A DNA stretch of 64,000 bases from Paenibacillus albiflavus (GTDB lineage Bacteria > Bacillota > Bacilli > Paenibacillales > NBRC-103111), in the NCBI RefSeq assembly GCF_004344915.1, contig NZ_SKFG01000004.1:124001-188000 (forward strand), written 5' to 3'. Shown in pieces: positions 7,718 to 16,668 of this stretch (its first letter is position 1; each line of letters starts with the position of its first letter). The notes below the pieces were generated by a model. It was given only the letters and a program-made list of their open reading frames with translations, searched no databases and was not told where the DNA came from. The position numbers and the translations under genes were made by a program.

Positions 7718-8953
7718 TTGAACCGTTCCACGATGCAACGTCGCTTTACGAACCGCTGGTCTGTATTAATTAGCTTTACGATTTTAGCAGGTGTTAGTCA
7801 GATGCTTTGGCTTAATTTTGCGCCCCTCATCAGCATGCTGGAAGCTCGATATCAGGTTACAGAAGCGGATATTAATTGGCTATTAATTGTATTCCCCTTG
7901 ATTTATGTCTTATTGTCAATTCATGCAGGCATTCTGATTGATCGCCGAGGTTATCGATATGGTATTGGGCTTGGTGGGATAATCATGACGGTGTTTGCGT
8001 GTGTACGAATTCTCGATTTCGATTACAGCTTTCTGCTAATCGGGCAGATTGGGATTGCCATTGGGCAGCCCTATGTGATCAATGGAATCTCGAAGCTCGT
8101 TGTAGATTGGTTCGGCGAGAAGCAGCAGGGGGCAGCGACAGGTATTGGAACTGTTGGTATGTTCGTCGGAATGGCGCTAGCGCTCGCAGGGACGCCGATA
8201 TTAGCCGATTCTATCGGTTTGCAGTGGACCATGGTTGTATTTGCAGCCATTACGGCTTTATCCACATGCTTGTACTTGCTAGTTGCGTATCCGAATCCGA
8301 GTAATCAGCAGACTAGTCAGACGGTCTCTAATGTAAGCTGGCGGGATTATGTTCCTTTGCTCCGGAACCGGCAACTGCTGTTAACCTCGACGATCGCTTT
8401 GCTGGCATTGGGCTTTTTTAATGGATTAACTTCTTGGTTAGAGCCAATCTTAAAACCGAATGGAATTGATGCAGAGAATGCGGGATTAATCGGAGGTATG
8501 CTCATTCTAGGCGGGATTGTTGGGGCTTGCATTATTCCAGGCATTTCAGATAAGCTCGGGACAATTAAACCGTTTTTATGGGTTAGCTGCTTGCTTGGTG
8601 TGGGGTTTGTGTATTTGCTATGTACCTTACAGGACTTTACGATTTTGCTGATTATTAGCGGGCTGCTCGGATTCGTGTTCTTGCCAGGTTATGCTCTGCT
8701 GCTTTCATACACAGAGAAACTGGCAGGTGAAAAGCATGCGGGTGAAGCAACGGGTCTTATGATGCTGACAGGCAATCTCGGTGGTGTGCTAGTCATTCTG
8801 GCTATGCAGCTAGTGAAGGGAGAGAGCGATACATGGATCAATGCCGTGTATCTCATGCTCATACTTCTACTGGCTTGTGTAATTCTTTCCTTGAATATAA
8901 GAGAAGGCAGTCGCAAGGAGCAACCGCCTTCTAGTCATACATTAAAACAATAA
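7718..8953 (+). CDS. Major facilitator superfamily transporter
   Basis: 411-residue, 12-helix MFS permease. The cytoplasmic loop motif between helices 2 and 3 is present as GILIDRRGYRYG (about residue 70), and a second-half counterpart GISDKLGTIKPF lies near residue 280. The substrate cannot be read from sequence. Translation likely starts at TTG 7718 behind AGGGGG; the next candidate is ATG 7733. The 3' end overlaps the convergent YjiH-type gene by 12 bp and there is no separate terminator, so the two convergent transcripts must overlap. Confidence 0.85.
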   Translation: MNRSTMQRRFTNRWSVLISFTILAGVSQMLWLNFAPLISMLEARYQVTEADINWLLIVFPLIYVLLSIHAGILIDRRGYRYGIGLGGIIMTVFACVRILDFDYSFLLIGQIGIAIGQPYVINGISKLVVDWFGEKQQGAATGIGTVGMFVGMALALAGTPILADSIGLQWTMVVFAAITALSTCLYLLVAYPNPSNQQTSQTVSNVSWRDYVPLLRNRQLLLTSTIALLALGFFNGLTSWLEPILKPNGIDAENAGLIGGMLILGGIVGACIIPGISDKLGTIKPFLWVSCLLGVGFVYLLCTLQDFTILLIISGLLGFVFLPGYALLLSYTEKLAGEKHAGEATGLMMLTGNLGGVLVILAMQLVKGESDTWINAVYLMLILLLACVILSLNIREGSRKEQPPSSHTLKQ

Positions 8954-10300
8954 ATGTGCAATTAGCACGATAATCGGCAATGTAATTAGTGTACGCAGAA
9001 TGAAAATATATGCTAAATCCTTGAACGATACAGGGATCTTGGAGCCTAACAGCAGCCCGCCTACCTCAGACAAATAGATGAGCTGTGTAACGGATACACA
9101 AGCGATTACGAAGCGGGTTAATTCGCTTTCGATAGAGCTTGCCAGCACAGTGGGCAGGAACATATCGGCGAAGCCGATGACAAGCGTTTGCGATGCGGCT
9201 GCTGCTTCAGGAACATGCATGAGCTCCAGCAATGGAACGAACGGGATGCCAAGCCATTGGAATATAGGTGTCGTTTCGGCAATGATTAATGCTAATGTCC
9301 CCACTGCCATTACGATTGGTGCCACACCTATCCATAAATCGAGCACGTTGTGCATACCCTCTTGGATAAGAGACTTAGCGTCGGCGCTTTTCTCTGCGCG
9401 CTTAACAGCTTGACTTAATCCCCATTGGAATGAATTTTGGTTCTTAGGAATTACTTCTGAAACTGCTTCATTGTTAGGTACATAATACTGATCAGACTTG
9501 CGAGATAACGGCGGAATTCTTGGCATTATGATTGCCGCAATGATGCCAGAGAATAGAACGGTTAGGTAGAACGGCACGAACATATGCGCAAGATTGACAG
9601 TTGAGAGGACGACCAGGCTGAATGTAATAGAAACGGCAGAGAATGTTGTTCCAATAACAGCAGCTTCGCGCTTCGTATAAAAGCCTTCTTCATATTGCTT
9701 GTTCGTTAGCAGGACGCCTACTGTTCCATCTCCAAGCCAAGAGGTCATGCAATCGATGGAAGAGCGACCAGGCAATTTAAATAAAGGACGCATAATTTTG
9801 GTCGTTATCGCACCACAGAACTCTAGTAACCCGAAGTTGAGTAGCAATGGCAGAAATAATCCAGCAAATAGGAAGACGGCAAATAACACGGGCAATAGCT
9901 CGAAGAGAAGCATTCCGCCTGTATTTGATGACCAGATCCATTCAGGTCCAAGCTGGAATAACACGCAGTATGCAAAAATTGACCCCATCACTCGGGCGGC
10001 AACCCATACTGGCGCAACGTCTAGTAATGAATGAATATACCGATTCTTTGATAGGAAGGCTGGCTTCCATAGTTTATAAAAAATACTTCCGAGTGCAGCT
10101 ATTGTGATGAGGACAGTCATAATATAAGGAATAGACTCACTCAAATAAGATTGAACCGATTTGGATAAAAGAGCAATAGGAATCGTAACTTGACCATCCC
10201 ATTTGATCGGTGTCATGAATAATAAGATACCGAATAAGGAAGGAATGATAAATAACATGAGATAAAAGGAATTGTGTCTTTTTGTCTTAGTTGCATTCAT
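8942..10300 (-). CDS. YjiH-type membrane protein with nucleoside-recognition (Gate) domains
   Basis: 452-residue polytopic membrane protein. Two regions near residues 140-200 and 340-420 carry the pattern of the Gate/nucleoside-recognition family, including GRSSIDCMTSWLGDGTVGVLLT and ADMFLPTVLASSIES. The N-terminus is basic and polar (MNATKTKRHN). I take the ATG at 10300, preceded by AGGAGA at a good distance; an in-frame extension to 10384 has no ribosome-binding site. Homologues are annotated YjiH family; the transported or sensed ligand is unknown. Divergent from mscL. Confidence 0.85.
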   Translation of the reverse strand: MNATKTKRHNSFYLMLFIIPSLFGILLFMTPIKWDGQVTIPIALLSKSVQSYLSESIPYIMTVLITIAALGSIFYKLWKPAFLSKNRYIHSLLDVAPVWVAARVMGSIFAYCVLFQLGPEWIWSSNTGGMLLFELLPVLFAVFLFAGLFLPLLLNFGLLEFCGAITTKIMRPLFKLPGRSSIDCMTSWLGDGTVGVLLTNKQYEEGFYTKREAAVIGTTFSAVSITFSLVVLSTVNLAHMFVPFYLTVLFSGIIAAIIMPRIPPLSRKSDQYYVPNNEAVSEVIPKNQNSFQWGLSQAVKRAEKSADAKSLIQEGMHNVLDLWIGVAPIVMAVGTLALIIAETTPIFQWLGIPFVPLLELMHVPEAAAASQTLVIGFADMFLPTVLASSIESELTRFVIACVSVTQLIYLSEVGGLLLGSKIPVSFKDLAYIFILRTLITLPIIVLIAHLLF

Positions 10301-10484
10301 ATATAAATCTCCTGTGTATGTTCTTGGATGCATATTTATGCAAGCAGACTTTATTGTAATATGAAATGCTCCAAAAACCAACACCTAAACTCTAGTAAAA
10401 TATTGAATTTGTGCCTTTATTAGAATTCAAGTATGATGGGAATACTAGTTTTTAAAGTATTTTTTGTAAAGGAGAAGTTAGATT

Positions 10485-10958
10485 ATGTTTAAAGAATTTA
10501 AAGATTTTGCCTTTAAAGGCAATATGATAGACCTAGCGGTCGGGGTCATTATCGGGGGGGCTTTCGGTAAGGTTATTACTTCGATTGTGAACGATTTAAT
10601 TATGCCGCTTATCGGACTTTTACTTGGGAAAATGGATTTTAGTAGCTTGTATATTCCGTTAGATGGAAAGACATATGAATCATTTGATAAAGCAGTTGAA
10701 GCGAGTGCGCCTATGTTTAAATATGGAATATTTATTTCTAATATGCTCGATTTCTTGATCGTAGCCTTTACGATTTTCTTCGTGTTGAAACAATTGAATC
10801 GCTTCAAAAAGAAACAAGCTCCAGCCGAAGAGCCGAAGCCTGTTACAACGAAGGAATGTCCCAAATGCCTATCCGAAGTGCCTCTTAAAGCCACTCGTTG
10901 CAAATATTGCACATCTGAATTAGTGGCAGTTTCAACAAAAGGTTCAAGTGCGAATTAA
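10485..10958 (+). CDS. mscL: Large-conductance mechanosensitive channel MscL with C-terminal zinc ribbon
   Basis: 157-residue MscL. The N-terminal amphipathic helix and TM1 are canonical ([12 protein letters not shown], then [18 protein letters not shown]) and TM2 is [21 protein letters not shown]. The channel opens on membrane tension to release solutes on osmotic downshock. After a charged linker, the C-terminus carries CPKC and CKYC separated by 11 residues, a likely zinc ribbon in place of the plain C-terminal helix of E. coli MscL, making the protein about 20 residues longer. Start is ATG behind AAAGGAGAAG. Confidence 0.95.
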   Translation: MFKEFKDFAFKGNMIDLAVGVIIGGAFGKVITSIVNDLIMPLIGLLLGKMDFSSLYIPLDGKTYESFDKAVEASAPMFKYGIFISNMLDFLIVAFTIFFVLKQLNRFKKKQAPAEEPKPVTTKECPKCLSEVPLKATRCKYCTSELVAVSTKGSSAN

Positions 10959-10975
10959 GTTTAATAAGTGATATA

Positions 10976-11010
10976 GAAACGCGCCTCCTTTAAGGACGGC
11001 GCGTTTCTTC
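10976..11010. terminator. Terminator between convergent mscL and patB
   Basis: Perfect 10-bp stem GAAACGCGCC / GGCGCGTTTC with a 12-nt loop and TTCTT on the plus strand. The minus-strand T run is poor, so it serves mainly mscL. Confidence 0.75.
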
Positions 11011-11019
11011 TTGCTACTG

Positions 11020-12195
11020 TTAACGTGATTGAATGGCTTGTTCTAGTCTTGTCAGTGCTTCTTGTACGACGAGTCTGGAACAGCCAATATTCATCCGTTG
11101 GTACGTAGAGCCTTCCTCACCGAATACATACCCCGAATTTAACCACAGGAGCGCATCATGGCGCATGAAACGATCCAGCTCCTTGCTGCTGAGTCCAAGC
11201 TTGCTAAAATCAATCCACAATAAGTATGTTGCCTGTGAATCAATCACTTCTAGCATAGGCAGCTTCTCACGAATAAAATCCATCACAAGCTTTTTGTTCC
11301 CATCAATATATTGGATGAGCTGATCCAGCCATTCGTCGCCCTGCGTGTATCCAGCTTCAGTTGCGACAATCGCGAACGGATTCGGATCATGGTAGCCTGA
11401 TTTGCTGACTTCCAGTGTAAATTCACGGCGAAGCTTTGCGTCTTCGATGATGACATTAGCAGATTGCATCCCTGCAATGTTAAATGTTTTGCTAGGCGCT
11501 GTGCATGTAATTGTAATCTTGGATATCTCAGGTGATAGCGATGCGGTAGGGATATGCTTATGTCCTGGTAACACGAGATCATGATGGATTTCATCTGAAA
11601 GGATGAGCACATCGTGACGTAAGCAAATATCCGCCAGCTTCATCAATTCTTCTTGGCTCCATACGCGACCTGCAGGATTATGCGGGCTGCATAGAATGAA
11701 CAGCTTCGTGCGCGGATCCTGCGCCTTCTGTTCAAAATCCTCAAAATCAATTGTGTATTGACCATTCTCAAGTCGGAGCGAGTTATTCAGCAATTGATAA
11801 CCATTCGTCCTGACAACATCCATGAATGGAGGATAGACAGGCTGCTGCACGATAACTTTATCTCCAGCCTTGAGCAAAGCTCGCACTGCATAATGCAAGG
11901 CAGGCACTACACCTGGCACGCTCACAATCCAGTTCGGTTTAATCGTCCAGTTATGTCTGCGCTGCATCCAGTTTACAATGGCATTATTGTAGCTTTCGGG
12001 TTTAAGGCTGTATCCGTAGATCGTATGTGCCGCTCTCTGAATCACGGCGTCTGAAATTACAGGCGCTACGCGAAAATCCATATCTGCAACCCACATCGGA
12101 ATAGCCTCTTCAGGAATCCGATTCATTTGTTTAGCGTCCGTTTTGGTTGCGAACGTATTCGAACGATCCACGATTTCATCAAAATTAAAGTTCAT
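11020..12195 (-). CDS. patB: PatB/MalY-type PLP-dependent aminotransferase, cystathionine beta-lyase
   Basis: 391-residue fold-type I PLP enzyme. Start region PEEAIPMWVADMDF, the SPHNPAGRVW motif, ILSDEIHHDL and the PLP-lysine motif APSKTFNIAG (Lys near 233) match the MalY/PatB group, which cleaves cystathionine or cysteine C-S bonds. It is alone, ends at the mscL terminator, and its promoter region shares the 410-base spacer with the riboswitch-controlled oxidoreductase. ATG follows a GGGGGTAAG site. Family assignment is firm; lyase rather than aminotransferase activity is inferred from family. Confidence 0.88.
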   Translation of the reverse strand: MNFNFDEIVDRSNTFATKTDAKQMNRIPEEAIPMWVADMDFRVAPVISDAVIQRAAHTIYGYSLKPESYNNAIVNWMQRRHNWTIKPNWIVSVPGVVPALHYAVRALLKAGDKVIVQQPVYPPFMDVVRTNGYQLLNNSLRLENGQYTIDFEDFEQKAQDPRTKLFILCSPHNPAGRVWSQEELMKLADICLRHDVLILSDEIHHDLVLPGHKHIPTASLSPEISKITITCTAPSKTFNIAGMQSANVIIEDAKLRREFTLEVSKSGYHDPNPFAIVATEAGYTQGDEWLDQLIQYIDGNKKLVMDFIREKLPMLEVIDSQATYLLWIDFSKLGLSSKELDRFMRHDALLWLNSGYVFGEEGSTYQRMNIGCSRLVVQEALTRLEQAIQSR

Positions 12196-12414
12196 TTGCT
12201 TCTTACCCCCATCTTTATTTCATTAGCTGGAATCCATAGCTTCAGCTCAATCTAATTCAATTTTACATCAACTAGGTGATTTGACAACTGATTAGAAAGT
12301 AATGTAGTGTACATCACGTTAGATCAATATTCGGATTTTAATATAAAAATGTAAGTGTAACTAGATTTATAGTATATTAATTAGCCTAAATACGAACATT
12401 AATTATAAAAAGTG

Positions 12415-12443
12415 TTGACTTAATCGGTATTTTGCTATAAGAT
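12415..12443 (+). promoter_or_regulatory. Promoter of the riboswitch transcript
   Basis: TTGACT (12415-12420) and TAAGAT (12438-12443) with a 17-base spacer, about 30 bases before the aptamer. The rest of the spacer back to patB is AT-rich with no other feature I can name. Confidence 0.6.
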
Positions 12444-12472
12444 CAGGAATGTAAACAGAATAGAAATTATTT

Positions 12473-12579
12473 GGTTCGTATATCCTTAATGATATGGGTT
12501 AAGGGTTTCTACCAGGAGCCGTAAATTCCTGTCTACGAAATGGGGTTAAGCTATACCCATTTGTAGGCAGGATTTTTTT
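12473..12579 (+). ncRNA. Purine riboswitch (guanine-type core) with overlapping terminator
   Basis: The aptamer has P1 TTCGTA/TACGAA, P2 CCTTAA/TTAAGG with loop GATATGG, J2/3 GTTTCTAC, P3 CAGGAG/TTCCTG with loop CCGTAAA, and J3/1 U-C. The specificity base (C74 of the xpt numbering) is C at 12533, so the ligand should be guanine or hypoxanthine; U22, U47 and U51 equivalents are kept. Downstream, 12528-12544 pairs with 12556-12571 to form a strong terminator ending in seven T residues. Its 5' arm contains the 3' strands of P3 and P1, so aptamer and terminator exclude each other. That predicts ligand-dependent read-through. Confidence 0.92.
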
Positions 12580-12608
12580 GCATTTTTTCAGCTTAGGGGG
12601 CAATAGGA

Positions 12609-14036
12609 ATGAATCGATATGATGCGATTGTGGTTGGAGCGGGACCTGCAGGTATTTTTGCATGCTATGAGTTAACACTCAAATCTCCGCAGTCCAAAGT
12701 ATTGTTAGTGGATAAAGGCTTTGATATTTACCGTAGACGTTGTCCAATTCTGGAAGAGAAAATCAAGATGTGTCCGCCAGCAGCAGGCAAGAAAGAATAT
12801 GCAGGCTGTTACCCCGCGTGCTCGATTACGAATGGATTTGGTGGAGCGGGAGCTTATAGTGATGGTAAGTTTAATATCACTACAGAGTTTGGTGGCTGGA
12901 TGACGGATTATTTAAGCCCTTCGAAGGTGCTCGAACTTATTCAATATGTCGATCAGATTAACTTGCAGCATGGGGCAACTGAGTCAATTACAGATCCAAC
13001 GACAGAAGCGATCAGAGGAATTGAGCAGCAAGCCTATGCGTCTGGACTGAAGCTGCTTCGTGCGCAGGTTAGACATCTGGGGACGGAACAGAACCTGGAA
13101 ATTTTGAAATCCATTTTTGAATATTTGAAAGATCGGATTGATATGCAGTTTAAGACAGAAGTCGATGATATTCTGACTGTCTCGGATACTGAAGGGTCAC
13201 GTGTTCAGGGGATCGTACTCAAGAATGGGCAAGAAATTTATTCGGATAACGTTGTTATTGTTCCAGGACGGGATGGTTCGGCATGGCTGGCGGATGTGCT
13301 TCGCCGTAAGAAGCTGAAGATGTACAATAATCAGGTTGATGTGGGTGTACGTGTTGAAACATCCGATATCGTGATGCGGGAAATCAATGAGCATTTGTAT
13401 GAGGGCAAGTTTATTTTCAACACATCTGTTGGTACACGTGTACGTACATTCTGCAGCAATCCATCGGGGCATGTTGTTGTAGAGAATCACAGCGGGATTA
13501 TGGCGGCAAATGGTCATTCCTATAAAGATCCTGCACTTGGTTCGTCAAACACGAACTTTGCTTTACTCGTATCGCATAAGTTTACGGAGCCATTCGATAA
13601 GCCAAATGAATATGCTCGTGAAATTTGCAAGCGTGCCAATGATTTATCCAGCGGCGGGGTCATTGTTCAGAAGTATGGAGATATTATAAAGGGAAGACGT
13701 TCAACAGTAGGACGTATTCAGGAAGGGTTCCTTGAACCGACCTTGAAGGAAGCCGTTCCAGGAGATCTTGGGCTTGTACTGCCGTATAATACGATGAAAA
13801 GCTTGATTGAAATGGTCGAAGCACTCGATAAGGTAACACCAGGGCTTGCCTCCGAACATACATTGTTCTACGGTGTTGAAGCCAAGTTCTATTCTGCTCG
13901 TCCAAAGCTGAACGAACAGTTCGAGACCGAAATTCACGGCTTGTATTGCGGAGGAGATGGAGCGGGAATTACTCGTGGACTTGCACAAGCAGGTGCAGCG
14001 GGGGTTTGGATCGCAAGGAACATCATAGCCAAGTAA
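12609..14036 (+). CDS. FAD-dependent dehydrogenase (COG2509-like) under purine riboswitch
   Basis: 475-residue flavoprotein. The Rossmann FAD motif IVVGAGPAGIFACYEL is at residues 7-22. A CPILEEKIKMCPPAAGKKEYAG-type Cys-rich segment follows (Cys near 41, 51, 63 and 67) and GFGGAGAYSDGKFN near 77. The C-terminal GLYCGGDGAGITRGLAQAGAAGVWIA closes the FAD site. This matches the uncharacterised NAD(P)/FAD-dependent dehydrogenase family often called COG2509. The purine riboswitch 5' of it suggests a role connected to purine supply, but no substrate is known. ATG follows TAGGGGG. It forms a one-gene operon with its own terminator. Confidence 0.88.
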   Translation: MNRYDAIVVGAGPAGIFACYELTLKSPQSKVLLVDKGFDIYRRRCPILEEKIKMCPPAAGKKEYAGCYPACSITNGFGGAGAYSDGKFNITTEFGGWMTDYLSPSKVLELIQYVDQINLQHGATESITDPTTEAIRGIEQQAYASGLKLLRAQVRHLGTEQNLEILKSIFEYLKDRIDMQFKTEVDDILTVSDTEGSRVQGIVLKNGQEIYSDNVVIVPGRDGSAWLADVLRRKKLKMYNNQVDVGVRVETSDIVMREINEHLYEGKFIFNTSVGTRVRTFCSNPSGHVVVENHSGIMAANGHSYKDPALGSSNTNFALLVSHKFTEPFDKPNEYAREICKRANDLSSGGVIVQKYGDIIKGRRSTVGRIQEGFLEPTLKEAVPGDLGLVLPYNTMKSLIEMVEALDKVTPGLASEHTLFYGVEAKFYSARPKLNEQFETEIHGLYCGGDGAGITRGLAQAGAAGVWIARNIIAK

Positions 14037-14041
14037 ATTAT

Positions 14042-14085
14042 CGGACTGAGAATTCACTAGTAGAGAGTTCTCAGTCCGTCTTTAT
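14042..14085. terminator. Terminator between convergent genes
   Basis: 11-bp stem CGGACTGAGAA / TTCTCAGTCCG with T-rich sequence on the plus side, between the oxidoreductase and DUF1904. Confidence 0.8.
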
Positions 14086-14089
14086 TTGC

Positions 14090-14419
14090 TTACAGACAGC
14101 ACACGCCATTTATGTAATAGCTGTCTTCACGGAATACACGGAATGCTACTTCGACCTCTGGGATGTCCAGTGCTCGAACATGTTTGGTGACCGCTTCGGC
14201 AAATTGATCCCTAACAGCTTGTCCGCGCTCGAACCAAACAACTTCAATGAACGGGAAAGTTTCAACTACCTTGCCATCGAAGATTGATGTTGTGTGCAAG
14301 CATTCCAACATAAAATTATCTGTCTCGCATTCGCATATTTCCGCGAGTTCTTCAACTAATGGTTTACTGATTTCACAAACATCCTCTGGCTTAATCCCTC
14401 GAATTAATAATTGTGGCAT
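14090..14419 (-). CDS. DUF1904 family protein
   Basis: 109-residue protein starting MPQLLIRGIKPEDV, behind an excellent AGGAGGA. The alternation IFDGKVVETFPFIEVVWFERGQ and the C-terminal VEVAFRVFREDSYYING fit the DUF1904 family, whose tautomerase-like fold is suggested by the short beta-alpha-beta repeats; its function is not known. Its upstream neighbour on the same strand is the YeiH exporter 31 bases away, so the two probably form one transcript. The C-terminus ends CCL, an unusual vicinal cysteine pair. Confidence 0.8.
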   Translation of the reverse strand: MPQLLIRGIKPEDVCEISKPLVEELAEICECETDNFMLECLHTTSIFDGKVVETFPFIEVVWFERGQAVRDQFAEAVTKHVRALDIPEVEVAFRVFREDSYYINGVCCL

Positions 14420-14450
14420 GTTATTTCCTCCTAGACGATAGTACAGCTTA

Positions 14451-15476
14451 TTACGCAAGCTGTAATACATAGATCATAACATAACCAAAGATGCTTAACA
14501 GAACGGAACCAATTAATCCAGCGGTGAAGGTGCTAAGGCCCATGCGCTTGAATGCGCCGAGATCGACATTAAGACCAAGACCTGCCATTGCCATTGCCAT
14601 CAGCATATAGGCGAGAAGCACAACCTGATTGGCAAAAGCAGCTGAGAAAATACCAAGTGAGTTGATCGCGGCCATCGCCAAGAATCCGAAGATAAACCAC
14701 GGTATAATGGAAACTAATGATGGCTTTTTGCGATTTTCATGTTCCGTTTCTGAACGCTCCCAGCGACTCGCCCAAATTCCGATAAGAATGGTAACGGGGA
14801 TAAGCAGCGCTACACGAGTAAGCTTAATGATGACAGCGAGATCGACGGCAGATTTGCCGCCAGGATCAGCTGCTGCAATCACATGAGCGATTTCATGAAG
14901 CGTTGAACCTGAGAAAATACCATAGGCTTCAGGCGATAATCCGAGCACTGGATACAGGAAAGTGTAAACGAGTGTAAACAGAGTGCCTAGAATGGCAATA
15001 GTTGCGACGCCAATGGTCGTTTCATTATCCTTGGCTTTGATTTGCGGTGCTATGGCTACGATCGCTGCTGCTCCGCAGATCGCTGTGCCGCAGGCGGTAA
15101 GTACGCCAAGCCGCTTATCGACCTTGAATAGCTTAGTCAATAAGTAAACAATGAAGAAGGCAAATACAATGCTTAGCGCAGCTAATAGAAATACTCGCCA
15201 TCCTGCATTATAGATGTCCATCAAGTTAAGCCGCATGCCAAGCAGGATGATACCGATACGGAGCAGCTTTTTATTCGAGAACGTAATACCCGCCGTAGCT
15301 TGAGCGGGCATTCCGAACAATGCTCTGACGATGATTCCGATTAGAATGGCGATGACAAGTTGCCCCATAATGCTGAAAAAAGGCAAACTGGCTATAAACT
15401 TAGCAGCGATTGCAATCGCAAGCGTGATACCAATGCCGAGTGCGAAGCCCCAATATTTATTACGATTAGTTTGCAT
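14451..15476 (-). CDS. yeiH: YeiH family putative sulfate/sulfite exporter (UPF0324)
   Basis: 341 residues with about ten hydrophobic segments. Diagnostic UPF0324/YeiH signatures are GIILLGMRLNLMDI near residue 77, LTACGTAICGAAAIVA near 128 and SGSTLHEIAHVIAA near 190. The family is annotated as a putative sulfate exporter; direct evidence of substrate is limited. It is divergently transcribed from a LysR-type regulator at 15640, the classic yeiH/yeiE-like arrangement, and is followed by DUF1904. ATG follows TCGGAGGA. Confidence 0.88.
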   Translation of the reverse strand: MQTNRNKYWGFALGIGITLAIAIAAKFIASLPFFSIMGQLVIAILIGIIVRALFGMPAQATAGITFSNKKLLRIGIILLGMRLNLMDIYNAGWRVFLLAALSIVFAFFIVYLLTKLFKVDKRLGVLTACGTAICGAAAIVAIAPQIKAKDNETTIGVATIAILGTLFTLVYTFLYPVLGLSPEAYGIFSGSTLHEIAHVIAAADPGGKSAVDLAVIIKLTRVALLIPVTILIGIWASRWERSETEHENRKKPSLVSIIPWFIFGFLAMAAINSLGIFSAAFANQVVLLAYMLMAMAMAGLGLNVDLGAFKRMGLSTFTAGLIGSVLLSIFGYVMIYVLQLA

Positions 15477-15584
15477 GAATTAATCCTCCGATATGATGTA
15501 CTTAAGAACAAGTTGAAAGTTTCTACATGTTTCATCTTAGGATGTGGCAAGGCAGAAGTGAAATATGAATACACGATTGCAATA

Positions 15585-15599
15585 ATAAGTAAAACTTAT
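15585..15599. promoter_or_regulatory. LysR-type operator between yeiH and its regulator
   Basis: Perfect palindrome ATAAGT-AAA-ACTTAT, an exact T-N11-A LysR box with ATAAG/CTTAT arms, 41 bases before the LysR gene and 109 bases before yeiH on the other strand. Position and form suggest autoregulation and control of yeiH. Confidence 0.65.
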
Positions 15600-15639
15600 G
15601 ATAAATTGAATATATAACATATTAGGGAGTAAGAGTTAG

Positions 15640-16539
15640 ATGATTATTGATCCGATGAAAGTATTTGTAACTGTAGTCGAGCAGCAGCATTTTTCAAGAG
15701 CAGCCGAATTATTGAATCTATCCCAACCAGGAGTTAGTCAGCATATTCGCAACCTGGAGCATGAATTTGGTGTTCAGTTATTGTACCGCTCGCCCAAGCA
15801 TGTCCAGATCACCCAAGCAGGGGAGCTGCTTTATTCGCGTGCCAAGCAAATATTGTCCTTATATGAGGAAGCTAAACAGGAGATTAATGAGTTGCAGAAT
15901 GTGGTGACGGGTACGCTCAATGTAGGTGCCAGCTATACAATTGGTGAGTATATTTTGCCGCGAGTTCTAGCTGATTTCGCCAAGCAGTATGCGTTCGTTG
16001 ATATTCAAGTGACGATTGCGAACACACTTCAGATTCAAGATGGCGTGCGCTCGAACAAGCTGGATATCGGGTTGGTAGAGGGAGAGGTCAGTCCATCTGT
16101 TGAGCTCCAAGTCGATGCTTTTATGGAAGATGAGATGGTGATCGTTGCGCGAAGCGATCATGCGCTATGCAAAGAAAGGCTGGTAACTCCGGACATGTTG
16201 CAAGATCAAGTATGGATTGTGCGTGAGCCAGGGTCGGGGACTCGTGCTTACTGGGAACGATTGATCCAGCAGAATGCGCTCAGAGTGAAGCGCTCGTATA
16301 TGTTCAGCAGCAGTCAAGGCGTGAAGGAAGCTGTTGTTGAGGGGCTAGGTATAGCGATGCTATCTCGATTCATTGTGCAGAAGGATTTGTTGCATCACAT
16401 GGGCTATAATGAAATTGCCATGCTGCCCTTGTCCAGCAGATATACACGGCAATTATCGATTGTGCAGAGTACCAAGGCGATTCCATCCAAAGCGATGGAT
16501 AAATTCAGGGATCGTATAAAGTCGCATAGGGATAGTTAG
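15640..16539 (+). CDS. LysR-type transcriptional regulator (YeiE/CysL-like)
   Basis: 299-residue LysR regulator. The winged HTH (about 4-62) reads FSRAAELLNLSQPGVSQHIRNLE and is followed by a linker helix. The effector domain begins at LNVGASYTIGEYILP (about 91) with the usual two alpha/beta subdomains. In E. coli and B. subtilis, close relatives beside yeiH-type genes respond to sulfur or sulfite metabolism. It likely binds the palindrome at 15585-15599. Start ATG has a weak AGGGAG site. Confidence 0.88.
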   Translation: MIIDPMKVFVTVVEQQHFSRAAELLNLSQPGVSQHIRNLEHEFGVQLLYRSPKHVQITQAGELLYSRAKQILSLYEEAKQEINELQNVVTGTLNVGASYTIGEYILPRVLADFAKQYAFVDIQVTIANTLQIQDGVRSNKLDIGLVEGEVSPSVELQVDAFMEDEMVIVARSDHALCKERLVTPDMLQDQVWIVREPGSGTRAYWERLIQQNALRVKRSYMFSSSQGVKEAVVEGLGIAMLSRFIVQKDLLHHMGYNEIAMLPLSSRYTRQLSIVQSTKAIPSKAMDKFRDRIKSHRDS

Positions 16540-16668
16540 TATTTTGTTGTATTTTTGAAAACAAACATTGAAAATCTAGTCTATTATCTATAAAATTGAA
16601 TTATCCGACATATAGGTATATAGTCACAATTTATTTATTAAGCGCCGATAAAGGAGTTAAATATATAA

